A stretch of DNA of 64,000 nucleotides from Rhodococcus sp. IEGM 1409 (GTDB taxonomy: Bacteria; Actinomycetota; Actinomycetes; Mycobacteriales; Mycobacteriaceae): the NCBI RefSeq assembly GCF_030056735.1, contig NZ_JASHKN010000008.1, forward strand, positions 248,001 through 312,000, given 5' to 3'. How positions within the stretch are numbered: the stretch's first letter is position 1; every line of letters starts with the position of its first letter. Shown here piece after piece: positions 1-8,527 of this stretch. A program made the position numbers and the translations under genes. The notes beneath the pieces were generated by a model. That model worked only from the letters and a program-made list of their open reading frames with translations, made no database searches and had not been told where the DNA came from.

Positions 1-161
1 TGCCGTGACACCGCCGGCAGAACAGCCCGCACAGCATCGAAGATTGTCTCGGTGGCTGCATGTGGGCGTGTATGCACAACCTCGAGCACCGTGACTCTGG
101 GACGAGTCACGCGAAGCTCAGCGGTACGCAGTTGGGCTGCATAATCCGGCGTCGAAGGCAC
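1..161 (-). CDS. furA: FurA-type ferric uptake/peroxide regulator, N-terminal part (runs off left edge)
   Basis: The reverse strand from a GTG at 161 reads V-P-S-T-P-D-Y-A-A-Q-L-R-T-A-E-L-R-V-T-R-P-R without a stop to the window edge, about 53 residues. This matches the N-terminal winged-helix domain of mycobacterial FurA, including the VTRPR, HPHA-like and ETIFDAVR segments. FurA is a metal-dependent repressor that in mycobacteria controls itself and the downstream catalase-peroxidase katG; katG would lie beyond the left edge, which cannot be seen here. No spaced Shine-Dalgarno precedes the GTG, and a CAATAG -10-like hexamer ends 7 nt before it, so a leaderless mRNA is likely, as known for mycobacterial furA. 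The metal-binding C-terminal half is outside the window. Confidence 0.88.
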   Translation of the reverse strand, partial: MPSTPDYAAQLRTAELRVTRPRVTVLEVVHTRPHAATETIFDAVRAVLPAVSR

Positions 162-235
162 CTTTCCACTATTGCGCAATCTTCTGGACTGAACCCAGAC
201 TTTCGCGAAAATCCTCGTCGACGCAGATTTACCGA
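162..235 (-). promoter_or_regulatory. Putative furA promoter/operator with ATTGCGCAAT palindrome
   Basis: Directly upstream of the furA GTG lies a perfect 10-bp palindrome ATTGCGCAAT (171-180) that overlaps a CAATAG -10-like hexamer (169-174, reverse strand). In mycobacteria the FurA operator is an AT-rich element directly upstream of the leaderless furA start, so this position fits autoregulation. No strong -35 is visible. The rest of the segment to 441 contains no recognisable gene. Confidence 0.45.
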
Positions 236-441
236 CCGATTCGTCTACGCTCCGACCGGGACGAACGGGCCTGGGAATCATTGGAGATGAAATACGCCGC
301 CTCGTCGGTGCGCGCGAGGTTCCTGAGCGTTCGAGATCAGCGTTGCGTAGAGGCTGCCACCCCCTGGTTCCACAAACTCCAACAATCTCCCGTTTGTCCA
401 ACTACCGTGAAAGAGAGAATCCGCCGAGGTCAGGAGTGATC

Positions 442-750
442 GTGCCCAAATTGGAGATCAAAAGGAAGTCAGAACTCTCGCGGCAGGAAGTCGCCGAACG
501 ACTCATCGCCCTCGGCCAAGCCCTCGCCAGTGGATCGGAAGTGGAACTGGGATCGGGTGGGGACTCGATCGAAATCAGTGTTCCGGAACAGGTTCGGTGG
601 GAACTCGAGATCGAAGTCGACGGCAATGAAGTCGAGATAGAAATCGAGATCCACTGGCGCGACGCCCCTCAGGAAGAATCAGAAGAGAAGTCTCCGCCTC
701 CCGCCAAAGCCGTTCGTCGCAGCCGACCACGCAAGAGCACTGCCAAATAG
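442..750 (+). CDS. amphi-Trp domain-containing protein
   Basis: A 102-residue acidic protein. The segment KLEIKRKSELSRQEVAERL followed by the repeated amphipathic strands WELEIEVDG and VEIEIEIHW matches the small amphi-Trp domain family, whose function is unknown. The tail (residues about 75-102) is a charged linker ending in a basic SRPRKSTAK stretch. GTG 442 was chosen because CAGGAG (431-436) sits 5 nt upstream; a GTG at 436 is in frame but overlaps that ribosome site. The gene is convergent with the kinase gene that ends 28 bp further on. The product is probably cytoplasmic or DNA/polymer-associated; no enzyme motif is seen. Confidence 0.75.
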   Translation: MPKLEIKRKSELSRQEVAERLIALGQALASGSEVELGSGGDSIEISVPEQVRWELEIEVDGNEVEIEIEIHWRDAPQEESEEKSPPPAKAVRRSRPRKSTAK

Positions 751-777
751 GCCAACTCGAACACGGTTGTCAGGCAA

Positions 778-3072
778 TTACGGAGACGCCGACACCTCGA
801 GGGACACAACGCGTAGCAGTGCTCGGAGATCTCTTTCGATTCGTCGAAACAGTTGGTAGACAACGATGAATCCGGCGATCCCGCCCAAACACAGCGCGCG
901 GACGGTTGCGTTGAGTTCTTCACCGGCACCCGAACCGACAAAACTGAGCCCCGCGATTCCCACCAGGGGAACCGAGGCTGCCACCGCGAGGTACCGCGTG
1001 CTACTCCGACCCAGTGAACGAATATCGCGGCCGTCGTCGCTTCGTAACTCTCCGTGTGACAACAAGATCGGATACAGACATCGAACCGAGTAATAGGTCA
1101 GGATGAAGAACGGATAGGCGACTGCGACGGCACCACACACGGCCAACGACGACATCAGGTGCACGTAGGCTCGCTGCGGAATGCCTCCGGCCGCAATCTG
1201 CAATGCAACTGGATATGCGATGCCGGCCAGAACCCACAGACCGAAAGCGATCACCACTGCGCGGTGTCCGACGTTCAGCGTCGCGGTACGCGCCTTGTTC
1301 AAGACCTCCGCGCTGTACGTCTGACCGTTACGCAGTCCGTGAGGCACGGTGAGCGCGAGCCGACACCAATACAGGATCGCCGCGGCGCCGAGAGAGAACG
1401 CAGCCACCCCGATGACCAGATGAACCTGCTCGAGATGCTGTTGAGCCTGCGGCGAGAGCTCCGAGATGATCAGCATCTTGTTGTAGTAGTAGTTGTAGCC
1501 CGCCGCCAGTAGATTCGGAATTCCGATCGCGGCCAGCAGAATCGGCAGTGCCCACTTCCACAACGTGGAACGTGGGCTCCCTTCCGGTGGGTCCACCAGA
1601 TTACGGGCAGACCGGTCCAGACACAGTGCGAATTGACGGGCCAGCTTTCGGCCACCAGACCACCTTCCGTCTTTCTCCGGCGAGAGAGACTTCACCAGAA
1701 CTCGGCGCAGCGCCGGTGGACAGTCGTCAGGTAGCCGTGCCTCCGCCGCGGGATCCACTCCGCGCCGGCGGGCCTCGAGCGCCTTCTTGGGCGACGGTGG
1801 GTTCTCCCCCGTTCCGTCGTCCGCGAAAGGCCGACTCCCGGTGAGAAGTTCCCAGAGCATCACGCCGAGTGCGTAGATGTCGCTGCGAGTGTCCAGGGTG
1901 CCAGGCACCCCGACGGCACAGGCCTCCAACTGCTCCGGGGACATGTAGGCAAGCGAGCCACCGACAAAACATGCAGCGTCCTCGGTCGAGACCTCCTCGC
2001 TCGAGCTGACGTTGAAGTCGGCGAGTTTGGGGATGCCTTCGACGCTGAGCAGTACGTTCGCCGGCTTGATGTCCCGATGCAGAACGCCGTGCTCACGCGC
2101 GTACTCCAGGGCGTCGGCCAGTCTCATTCCCATCCAGGCCACGGTCTCCGGCCACGACATCGCAGCGATCTCGCCCCGCAAACTCGTCTCGCTCGGCTTC
2201 ATCTCTCCCTTCTTCGCCAAAGTCTGATCGATGGCGTCGAGAAGAAGCTGTCCGGAGCGCTGGGGCTGCGGTGTCACACGGACAAGTTTGACCACGTCGA
2301 GCAGAGTTCCACCTGGCACGTATTCCATGAACAGGACTCGCAGCGCGCGTTCCTCGAGCAGTCGCTGATCGAAGACCCGGACGATGTTGGGATGGTCGAG
2401 CTGGGCGAGAGTTTGCGGCTCGACTCCGACGTTGCGCGAGATTTTCAACGCAACCCACCGCTGCATCGAGAGTTGCCGAGCGAGGAACACTCGGGCAAAC
2501 GCGCCGTGCCCGAGTTCCAACACCAGTTCGAAATCGTCCAGGTGCTGCCCGATTTCGAACTCGTCGAAACCCGAGAGACCCAGCATCATGACGTCTTCGC
2601 GACCGGCCATCGAATCACGGTCGAACATCTGCTCGAAACTCTCTGCCTGCAAAGGGAACTCGGTGACGTACTCGGCCGCCACGACGTCCTCGCCGCCCTG
2701 CTTCCGTAGCCGGAACTCCTCGTACAGGAGCTCGGCCGGTAGTGGTTCTTCGAGTAATTCCGGATACTCGGCGCAATACTCCGTGAGCCGCTTGAGGCGA
2801 TCACTTTTCAGCCAGCGGTACTCCATGTCGATTCCGACCAGTTCGATCAGCGCGGCCCGACGAATCTTGGCGGGATCGGGCAGATAGTCGCTCAGCTCGG
2901 ACGGGGTTCCCGCCTCCCAATCTCCGACCAGGCGCCCGAGCCCGTCGGCACCGTTGCGCCCGTCTTGCCCTACTGGCAGTGTGGACGGGCGCAACTCGGT
3001 GACGGTGCCCCGTTCGGTCAGGGGCCCGCTCGCGATTGTCGCGTCACTGGCCTGCGCACCACGTTCATTCAT
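778..3072 (-). CDS. Membrane-anchored Ser/Thr protein kinase with planctomycete-like N-terminus
   Basis: A 764-residue protein. Residues about 75-150 form an N-terminal module (LTEYCAEYPEL, YEEFRLRKQGGED, AAEYVTEFP) of a type I associate with planctomycete kinases. The kinase domain (about 180-480) has glycine loop GHGAFARV (188-195), VALK with Lys210, HRDIKPAN with catalytic Asp334, and SPE (378-380). The Mg2+ motif is DFN (352-354) rather than DFG. About six hydrophobic segments follow between 505 and 750, so the enzyme should be membrane-bound with a cytosolic kinase. It differs from mycobacterial Pkn proteins: there is no PASTA domain and the membrane part is multi-pass. ATG 3072 has GGAG about 10 nt upstream; an in-frame GTG at 3099 is less likely. 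It appears monocistronic. Confidence 0.88.
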   Translation of the reverse strand: MNERGAQASDATIASGPLTERGTVTELRPSTLPVGQDGRNGADGLGRLVGDWEAGTPSELSDYLPDPAKIRRAALIELVGIDMEYRWLKSDRLKRLTEYCAEYPELLEEPLPAELLYEEFRLRKQGGEDVVAAEYVTEFPLQAESFEQMFDRDSMAGREDVMMLGLSGFDEFEIGQHLDDFELVLELGHGAFARVFLARQLSMQRWVALKISRNVGVEPQTLAQLDHPNIVRVFDQRLLEERALRVLFMEYVPGGTLLDVVKLVRVTPQPQRSGQLLLDAIDQTLAKKGEMKPSETSLRGEIAAMSWPETVAWMGMRLADALEYAREHGVLHRDIKPANVLLSVEGIPKLADFNVSSSEEVSTEDAACFVGGSLAYMSPEQLEACAVGVPGTLDTRSDIYALGVMLWELLTGSRPFADDGTGENPPSPKKALEARRRGVDPAAEARLPDDCPPALRRVLVKSLSPEKDGRWSGGRKLARQFALCLDRSARNLVDPPEGSPRSTLWKWALPILLAAIGIPNLLAAGYNYYYNKMLIISELSPQAQQHLEQVHLVIGVAAFSLGAAAILYWCRLALTVPHGLRNGQTYSAEVLNKARTATLNVGHRAVVIAFGLWVLAGIAYPVALQIAAGGIPQRAYVHLMSSLAVCGAVAVAYPFFILTYYSVRCLYPILLSHGELRSDDGRDIRSLGRSSTRYLAVAASVPLVGIAGLSFVGSGAGEELNATVRALCLGGIAGFIVVYQLFRRIERDLRALLRVVSLEVSASP

Positions 3073-3158
3073 GACACTTCTGCTCCGCACCTCGAGCACG
3101 ATGAATCGAGGTGACTCACTTCAGCGTAACCCCGGCGGTACCCCAGACCCCAGCGAAT

Positions 3159-4568
3159 CTATTCGGGGTGAACCGGCAGATTCGTGCCGATGCGGACCAG
3201 GTCTTCGCGATCTTTGATCTTGACGCGATCACGCCCGTGCCTGACACCGAGGTCACGTTCGGCGGCATCGATGCGAAGCCATCCTTCCCAATCGACGGGC
3301 AGCAGATTTCCGGCCGCGAGGAGTGCAGCGATCGGGCTACGGTCTATTCGACGTTCGCCTACCGAATCCAGCTGTCGCAGCATCGTTTCGACAGTTTGGC
3401 GAGCATCGGGCCGCGCCGCACCGATCAGACCGACGGCACCTCGCTTCATCCATCCGGTCACGAACAGGCCGGTGATCGGTAGGCCGCTCTCGTCGACCAC
3501 CGCGCCGCTCCGGTGCGGAACGATGCCGCGTCCGTGATCGAAGGGCACCCCGGCAAGCGGTGTGCCGCGAAATCCGATTGCCCGGTACACAGCTTGAACC
3601 GGATAGTCGGTACAGGCCCCCGAAGCGGTGACGTGACCGTAGCCGTCAGGGTCCGTGTGCTCGACGCGCAGTGCTTCGACTTTCCCGTTACCCAGAATCT
3701 CCGCAGGCTGTCGGTAAAAGTGCAGGTGAACTCGGCGCTGGGCAATTCGGTCGGCAGAAACAGCGTCCGCGAAAGTGCGGAGCGTTTCGACAGCCAGTCG
3801 GGTGTGGACCAACTGTTTGGTCATCCGCTCGATATGCCGATCCGGTGCGACATCGGCAGCGTCGACGACAACATCGACACCGGGCAGTTCACCGAGAGCG
3901 CGCAACTCGTTCGGGGAGAATCGAGCGTCGGCGGGTCCGCGCCGGACGAAGATGTGCACCTCCCGAACGAGACTGTCGGCGATCCCTTCCTGAACCTCGG
4001 CGGATACGTCCGTGGCCCGTAGCGATTGTGCCTCGGCGAGGAGCATCCGCGTGACATCGAGTGCGACGTTGCCACCTCCGATCACTGCAACCGATTCGGC
4101 GTTCAGCGGCCACTGCGGCGAACTGTCCGGGTGATCGTTGTACCAACCGACAAAATCGGCGCCACCGAAAGAGCCTGGAAGCTCGACGCCGGGAACGTCG
4201 AGCGGCGCATCCTTCAGCGCGCCGGTGGCAATGATCACGGCGTCGTAGGAAGAACGTAGATCCTCGACGGAAAGGTCCTTTCCGATCTCTACGTTGCAGA
4301 ACAGCCGGAAGTCACTGGCGCCCAGCGCGGTGTGCAGAGAATGGGCGAACTTTTCGGATTCGGGGTGCCCTGGCGCGAGGCCGTAACGCACCAGTCCGTA
4401 CGGCGTGGGTAGACGCTCGAACACGTCGGTCTTGGTGCCGGGCGCCAGTTCAGCGAGGGCGCCCGCAGCGTAGATTCCCGCCGGCCCCGCTCCGACGATC
4501 GCAACACTGCGCGGAGGTGAGAACACCCGGGGCGACGCAAGCGGGGATACCGCTCTCACACTGATCAT
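3159..4568 (-). CDS. fprA: FprA-type ferredoxin/flavodoxin-NADP+ reductase (adrenodoxin reductase family)
   Basis: 469 residues, close to the 456 of M. tuberculosis FprA. The FAD Rossmann motif GAGPAG is at 26-31, followed by PTPYGLVRYGLAPGHPE typical of the adrenodoxin reductase family, and the NADPH motif GGGNVALD is at 164-171; TGWMKRG near the C-terminus is also family-typical. It should transfer electrons from NADPH to ferredoxins serving P450s and related enzymes in the cytosol. The ATG at 4568 has no obvious ribosome site, so either the mRNA is leaderless or a nearby GTG is used. It lies 49 bp downstream of nagB on the same strand but has no functional link to that operon, and may have its own promoter. 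Confidence 0.88.
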   Translation of the reverse strand: MISVRAVSPLASPRVFSPPRSVAIVGAGPAGIYAAGALAELAPGTKTDVFERLPTPYGLVRYGLAPGHPESEKFAHSLHTALGASDFRLFCNVEIGKDLSVEDLRSSYDAVIIATGALKDAPLDVPGVELPGSFGGADFVGWYNDHPDSSPQWPLNAESVAVIGGGNVALDVTRMLLAEAQSLRATDVSAEVQEGIADSLVREVHIFVRRGPADARFSPNELRALGELPGVDVVVDAADVAPDRHIERMTKQLVHTRLAVETLRTFADAVSADRIAQRRVHLHFYRQPAEILGNGKVEALRVEHTDPDGYGHVTASGACTDYPVQAVYRAIGFRGTPLAGVPFDHGRGIVPHRSGAVVDESGLPITGLFVTGWMKRGAVGLIGAARPDARQTVETMLRQLDSVGERRIDRSPIAALLAAGNLLPVDWEGWLRIDAAERDLGVRHGRDRVKIKDREDLVRIGTNLPVHPE

Positions 4569-4617
4569 GCACCGAGGCTAGGAGCTCAACTGCGCTAGAG
4601 ATCAAGTCCTCCGCTTT

Positions 4618-5397
4618 TCAGTAACCCTGCGATGCGGGCTTGTGCTCGGTTGTGTAGCGGTAGAACTCCGCGAGTTCGAGTTCACCGGCAGCTGCCTCGT
4701 CGACGATGACGGTCACGTGTGGGTGCAGCTGAAGCACTGACGCCGGGCAGAACGCCGAGACCGGACCTTCGACCGCCGCCCGGACCGCGGGCGCTTTGCG
4801 TGCGCCGTTCGCGATCAGGACGAGATGCCGTGCATCACTGATGGTTCCGAGACCTTGTGTGATCACATGATGCGGCACGTCGGCCGGGTCTGCGAAGAAC
4901 CGTGCGTTGTCGGCGCGGGTCCTCTCGGTCAAGGTCTTCACTCGGGTGCGCGACGCGAGCGAGGAGGAGGGCTCGTTGAAACCGATGTGTCCGTTGAGGC
5001 CGATGCCGAGGATCTGCACGTCGATGGGACCGTTTTCGGCAATGGCAGCGTCGTAGCGCCGGGCAGCTTCACTGGGATCCGAGGCTCCGCCGTCAGGGCT
5101 GAACACTCGCGCATTGTCGATGTCGAGGTGATCCACGAGTTCCGTGCAGATGGTGTGCGCGTAGGACTGTGGCTGATCGGACGTGAGACCTACGTACTCG
5201 TCGAGAAGATACGCGCTCATCGCAGCGAACGACACTCCCGATTCCCGATGCCGCCTGATCAGCTCTCGATACGTGTGCAGCGGTGACGATCCCGTCGCGA
5301 GGCCGAGCGTCCGCGCTCCGTTTTCCATTGCGCCGCAAACAATATCGGCAGCGATTCGCCCGCCGTCTTCCGGACTGGGAACTATGACGATTTCCAT
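4618..5397 (-). CDS. nagB: Glucosamine-6-phosphate deaminase
   Basis: 259 residues, normal for Nag[10 protein letters not shown] (phosphosugar loop), LLDEYVGL with Asp66, and [13 protein letters not shown] with His137 and Glu142 are the family signatures. The residue before GH is Asn135, as in Bacillus NagB, where E. coli has Asp141. The enzyme converts GlcN-6-P to fructose-6-P and ammonia, the last step feeding amino sugars into glycolysis. The ATG directly follows the murQ stop (TGA-ATG), so the two are translationally coupled at the end of the MurNAc recycling operon. A nagA gene is not present here, so GlcNAc-6-P deacetylation must be encoded elsewhere. Confidence 0.95.
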   Translation of the reverse strand: MEIVIVPSPEDGGRIAADIVCGAMENGARTLGLATGSSPLHTYRELIRRHRESGVSFAAMSAYLLDEYVGLTSDQPQSYAHTICTELVDHLDIDNARVFSPDGGASDPSEAARRYDAAIAENGPIDVQILGIGLNGHIGFNEPSSSLASRTRVKTLTERTRADNARFFADPADVPHHVITQGLGTISDARHLVLIANGARKAPAVRAAVEGPVSAFCPASVLQLHPHVTVIVDEAAAGELELAEFYRYTTEHKPASQGY

Positions 5398-6315
5398 TCA
5401 GGCTTCCTCTCTGCTCTTGCCGGCTCCGACGATGGCATCTCGTACCGAACCCGAAGCGCGAGCCAACAATTCGGTTGCTTCGGCGAAGTCGCATTCGGCC
5501 AACAACATGACGACCGCTGCCTTCACATGACCGTCGGCATTCTCGATGGACTCCGAAGCGATCTCGGTATCCACTCCGGTGGCTGCCGCGACGATCCGGT
5601 TTGCACGATCGACAAGTTTGGCATTGGTCGGCCGAAGATCGACCATCAGATTGTGGAATGCCTTCCCGGAGCGGACCATACTGGCCGTGGAGAGCATGTT
5701 GCACACCATCTTCTGCGCAGTCCCGGCCTTGAGCCTCGTCGAGCCGGTGAGGATCTCGGGGCCGGTCTCCACTTCGATGGCCACGCCGGCGTGAGAACTC
5801 ATTGCCGCACTCCGATTGCACGAGACTGCCACTGTTGCGGCGCCGAGTTCGCGGGCATGATCCAGTCCCCCGATGACATAGGGGGTACGACCACTAGCCG
5901 CCAAGCCCACCACGACGTCCGTGGCGTTCAACGAGATTGCGTCCAGGTCGCCCCCAGCCGCTCTCGGATCGTCTTCTGCTCCCTCGACTGCGTTCAGAAA
6001 CGCTCCCGGGCCACCGGCGATGATGCCGATCACCTCGCCCGGATCTGTCCCGAACGTCGGAGGACATTCCACTGCGTCGAGAACTCCCAGGCGCCCACTA
6101 GTCCCGGCTCCCAGGTAGATCAGTCGACCACCTTGTGCCCGTGCGGCGACGATCAAGTCGACTGCGGCTTCGATGGCGGGTAGTACCGCCGCGACCGCGT
6201 CGGCCACGATTGCGTCCTGCTGGTTCATCACGGTGAGCAGGTCCGACACCGACATGACGTCGAGATCGCGGGTGAGAGGGTTGGGTCTCTCGGTGGAGAG
6301 CATATCCAATTGCAT
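5398..6315 (-). CDS. murQ: N-acetylmuramic acid 6-phosphate etherase
   Basis: 305 residues with the MurQ hallmark TERPNPLTRDLD at the N-terminus and the SIS-fold motif LIYLGAGTSGRLGVLDAVE. MurQ cleaves the D-lactyl ether of MurNAc-6-P to give GlcNAc-6-P and D-lactate in the cytosol. The start is ATG 6315, preceded by GGAGGA at a spacing of 8 nt; an upstream in-frame ATG at 6345 is not preceded by a ribosome site. The gene is separated from the upstream regulator by a tandem repeat of ribosome-site-like sequences (6352-6420), and its stop abuts the nagB start. Confidence 0.95.
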   Translation of the reverse strand: MQLDMLSTERPNPLTRDLDVMSVSDLLTVMNQQDAIVADAVAAVLPAIEAAVDLIVAARAQGGRLIYLGAGTSGRLGVLDAVECPPTFGTDPGEVIGIIAGGPGAFLNAVEGAEDDPRAAGGDLDAISLNATDVVVGLAASGRTPYVIGGLDHARELGAATVAVSCNRSAAMSSHAGVAIEVETGPEILTGSTRLKAGTAQKMVCNMLSTASMVRSGKAFHNLMVDLRPTNAKLVDRANRIVAAATGVDTEIASESIENADGHVKAAVVMLLAECDFAEATELLARASGSVRDAIVGAGKSREEA

Positions 6316-6351
6316 TGTGGCGCGTCCTCCTCGATCAGATTTCACTACGAA

Positions 6352-6420
6352 GACTCCTCGTCAGTATTCACGGTGACGACTCCTCGTCAGTATTCACGGC
6401 GACGACTCCTCGTCAGTGAC
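6352..6420. repeat. 26-bp tandem repeat (2.65 copies) between murR-type gene and murQ
   Basis: Copy 1 (6352-6377) and copy 2 (6378-6403) differ at one position; copy 3 (6404-6420) is partial and contains the stop of the upstream regulator. On the transcribed minus strand every copy carries CTGACGAGGAGTC. The true murQ leader (CTGATCGAGGAGGAC) looks like a diverged fourth copy, so the array repeats a ribosome-binding segment. Confidence 0.9.
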
Positions 6421-7288
6421 GCTTCGAAGCAATGGCATCATGGCTTCGTTGTAGAGCAGAGAGTGCGCTGGGCAGCGAGTGCGCCACCATCGCAAAAATT
6501 GTGTCGACTACCAACAGCTGACCGGTGCGGCTTGCCATCGCAGCCGATCGGAATCCGAATTCTCTACCGGCAGTGAGTAGAACGTGGTGTGACTGCACGG
6601 CGAGCGTCGATCGCGCCCCACCGGTGATCGCAGCGGTCGACGCCCCGGCACGACGGGCAAGGGCAAGTGGCTCGACAACATCGGAAGTCTCACCTGAATG
6701 TGAGATTCCCACTGCGATGTCGTCCGGTCCGAGCAAGCTGGCACTGACCATCGCCGCGTCTCGGTCGAGATGAACCCGGCAATTGACGTCGATACGCGAG
6801 AGCTTCAACGTGAGGTCTTGCGCGACGATGCCTGACGCACCGATGCCGTACACCTCGACGCGGCGGGCGGATCGAATCCGGGACACAACTTCTTCGAGCG
6901 CAGCAGGATCGGTCAATTGCGCCGTGCCCTTGAGCTGTTCGGATTCGAACTCGGCGAGCTTGGCCATCACCTCGCCGGCCGAGTCGGCGGCAACGATGTC
7001 CACACCGAGCGGGATCGTGTCCCCTGCGCCAGACCCGCTGATCGCCGCCAGCGCGAGACGAAGCTGTGGATAGCCCTCGAAACCGAGCCGTTTGGCTGTG
7101 CGGACCACTGTTGCCGTGCTTGTCGACGCTCGCTCGGCGAGATCGTTGACCGTCAGGGTGGAGGCCAGACTGGGGTCGGCTTCGATGATTTCGGCGATCC
7201 GCAGCTCGGCAGGCGAGAGGCTGCTCAGTGATGCGCGAATACGAGCAAGCAGGTCGACGGACGCCGGAGCACTCCGGTCCAAAGTCAT
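6413..7288 (-). CDS. MurR/RpiR-family transcriptional regulator with SIS domain
   Basis: 291 residues. The N-terminal RpiR helix-turn-helix covers about 10-85 (LARIRASLSSLSPAELRIAEI, then AERASTSTATVVRTAKRLGF) and a C-terminal SIS phosphosugar-binding domain covers about 125-265 (VEVYGIGASGIVAQDL, ISHSGETSDVVEPLALAR). Such regulators sense sugar phosphates; its place between anmK and murQ makes MurNAc-6-P the likely effector. Its ATG overlaps the anmK stop (ATGA), and its own stop falls in the tandem repeat before murQ. It probably controls the promoter upstream of the transporter gene, where paired AAGTTTCA elements lie (9887-9935). Confidence 0.9.
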   Translation of the reverse strand: MTLDRSAPASVDLLARIRASLSSLSPAELRIAEIIEADPSLASTLTVNDLAERASTSTATVVRTAKRLGFEGYPQLRLALAAISGSGAGDTIPLGVDIVAADSAGEVMAKLAEFESEQLKGTAQLTDPAALEEVVSRIRSARRVEVYGIGASGIVAQDLTLKLSRIDVNCRVHLDRDAAMVSASLLGPDDIAVGISHSGETSDVVEPLALARRAGASTAAITGGARSTLAVQSHHVLLTAGREFGFRSAAMASRTGQLLVVDTIFAMVAHSLPSALSALQRSHDAIASKRH

Positions 7289-8481
7289 AACGCCTCGATT
7301 CGCATCGTTTTCGGAGCTGACGGCACCGATGTGATTCTAGGCAGCCCACGGCTTCCTGGCGTCAGAGATCCGAGCACACTGGCGTGACGTGCGCCGGTGC
7401 ACGAAGCAATGCTTCCGGGCAATCCGTGTGCGGTGAGGAAGCCGAGAACCGCGAAAGCCAATGCTTCCTTGATGTCGGAGGTGACGCCGAGTTCGTCCGA
7501 AGAGACAAGCGCGATGTCGCCCAGTTCGTCACGGAGCATCGCCATCAACGTCGGGTTCTTGGTACCACCGCCTGACACCACCACTTCGGTGGCTGCCAGT
7601 CCTCTGACGGAATCGGCGACGGTCCGGGCGGTCAGTGCAGTCAGTGTCGCGACGATGTCGGCCAGAGACAAGGATTCGTAGCCCCGCAGAGCGGCGAGTA
7701 GATAGTCCCGATGGAACAATTCCTTGCCCGTGCTCTTGGGAGCGGGCTGCGCATAATACGGTTCGCTCAGTAGATGTGCGAGCAGATCGACGTTCGGTGT
7801 GCCGGCCGCGCCCAGAGCGCCACCGAGATCGAACCACTGCTCCCCCGCGGTGAATTCGCTTACCGCAGAGTCGATCAGCGCATTTGCGGGGCCTGTGTCG
7901 AAGGCAATCGGTACTGCGGCACCATCTGCCGTCGATGTCGGGGCGCCACCCGGAGCAGTGACGTTCGCGATGCCACCGAGATTGAGCGCGACGGAACCCG
8001 AAGTTCTTCCGTTGAGCCACAATACGTCGAACGCGCTGACCAGTGGTGCACCCTGACCACCTGTCGCCACGTCGCGCGAGCGCAGGTCCGACACGACCGT
8101 GCATCCGGTCTTCTCGGCTATCCAGGCCGGCTGCCCGAGCTGAAGAGTGCCCTTTACCTGCGCTCCTTCGACCCAGTGGAACATCGTCTGACCATGTGAG
8201 GAGATCAATTCCGCACTGCCACCGCACAGTTCCGCGTTCGCCCGCGCAGCCACGGCCGCGAATGCCTGCCCGATCTCGGTGTCGAGTTGGCAGATCTGAC
8301 CGACAGTGGTGGACGCAGGCGGTACCGCAGCCGCCACCGCAGCCCGCAACTCACCGGAATATGGTTCGCTGACCATCCCCAGTGGGGTCAGCACAAGAGT
8401 GTCCCCGTCGATCCGGATGTCTGCCGCGGCAGCATCGATAGCGTCGTACGAAGTACCGGACATCAGACCGATGACTCTCAT
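7285..8481 (-). CDS. anmK: Anhydro-N-acetylmuramic acid kinase
   Basis: 398 residues starting MRVIGLMSGTSYDAID, the diagnostic AnmK N-terminus whose Asp starts the active site; SHGQTMFHW and the LGGIANVT segment are also family motifs. AnmK opens the 1,6-anhydro ring of anhMurNAc and phosphorylates it to MurNAc-6-P, the substrate of MurQ encoded two genes on. ATG 8481 was chosen because the protein family begins there and AAGGG lies about 9 nt upstream; longer in-frame extension overlaps the transporter gene. It is 46 bp downstream of the transporter gene and overlaps the regulator by 4 bp. Confidence 0.95.
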   Translation of the reverse strand: MRVIGLMSGTSYDAIDAAAADIRIDGDTLVLTPLGMVSEPYSGELRAAVAAAVPPASTTVGQICQLDTEIGQAFAAVAARANAELCGGSAELISSHGQTMFHWVEGAQVKGTLQLGQPAWIAEKTGCTVVSDLRSRDVATGGQGAPLVSAFDVLWLNGRTSGSVALNLGGIANVTAPGGAPTSTADGAAVPIAFDTGPANALIDSAVSEFTAGEQWFDLGGALGAAGTPNVDLLAHLLSEPYYAQPAPKSTGKELFHRDYLLAALRGYESLSLADIVATLTALTARTVADSVRGLAATEVVVSGGGTKNPTLMAMLRDELGDIALVSSDELGVTSDIKEALAFAVLGFLTAHGLPGSIASCTGARHASVLGSLTPGSRGLPRITSVPSAPKTMRIEAL

Positions 8482-8527
8482 GAAATATCCCTTACTCGGA
8501 TCGTTTCGGCATTCGGAAAAGCTGCGT

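Noticed and set aside
60..290. 76-codon plus-strand open frame at the left edge
   Set aside because: It overlaps the furA reading on the other strand, which is a convincing family match, and it lacks a ribosome site.
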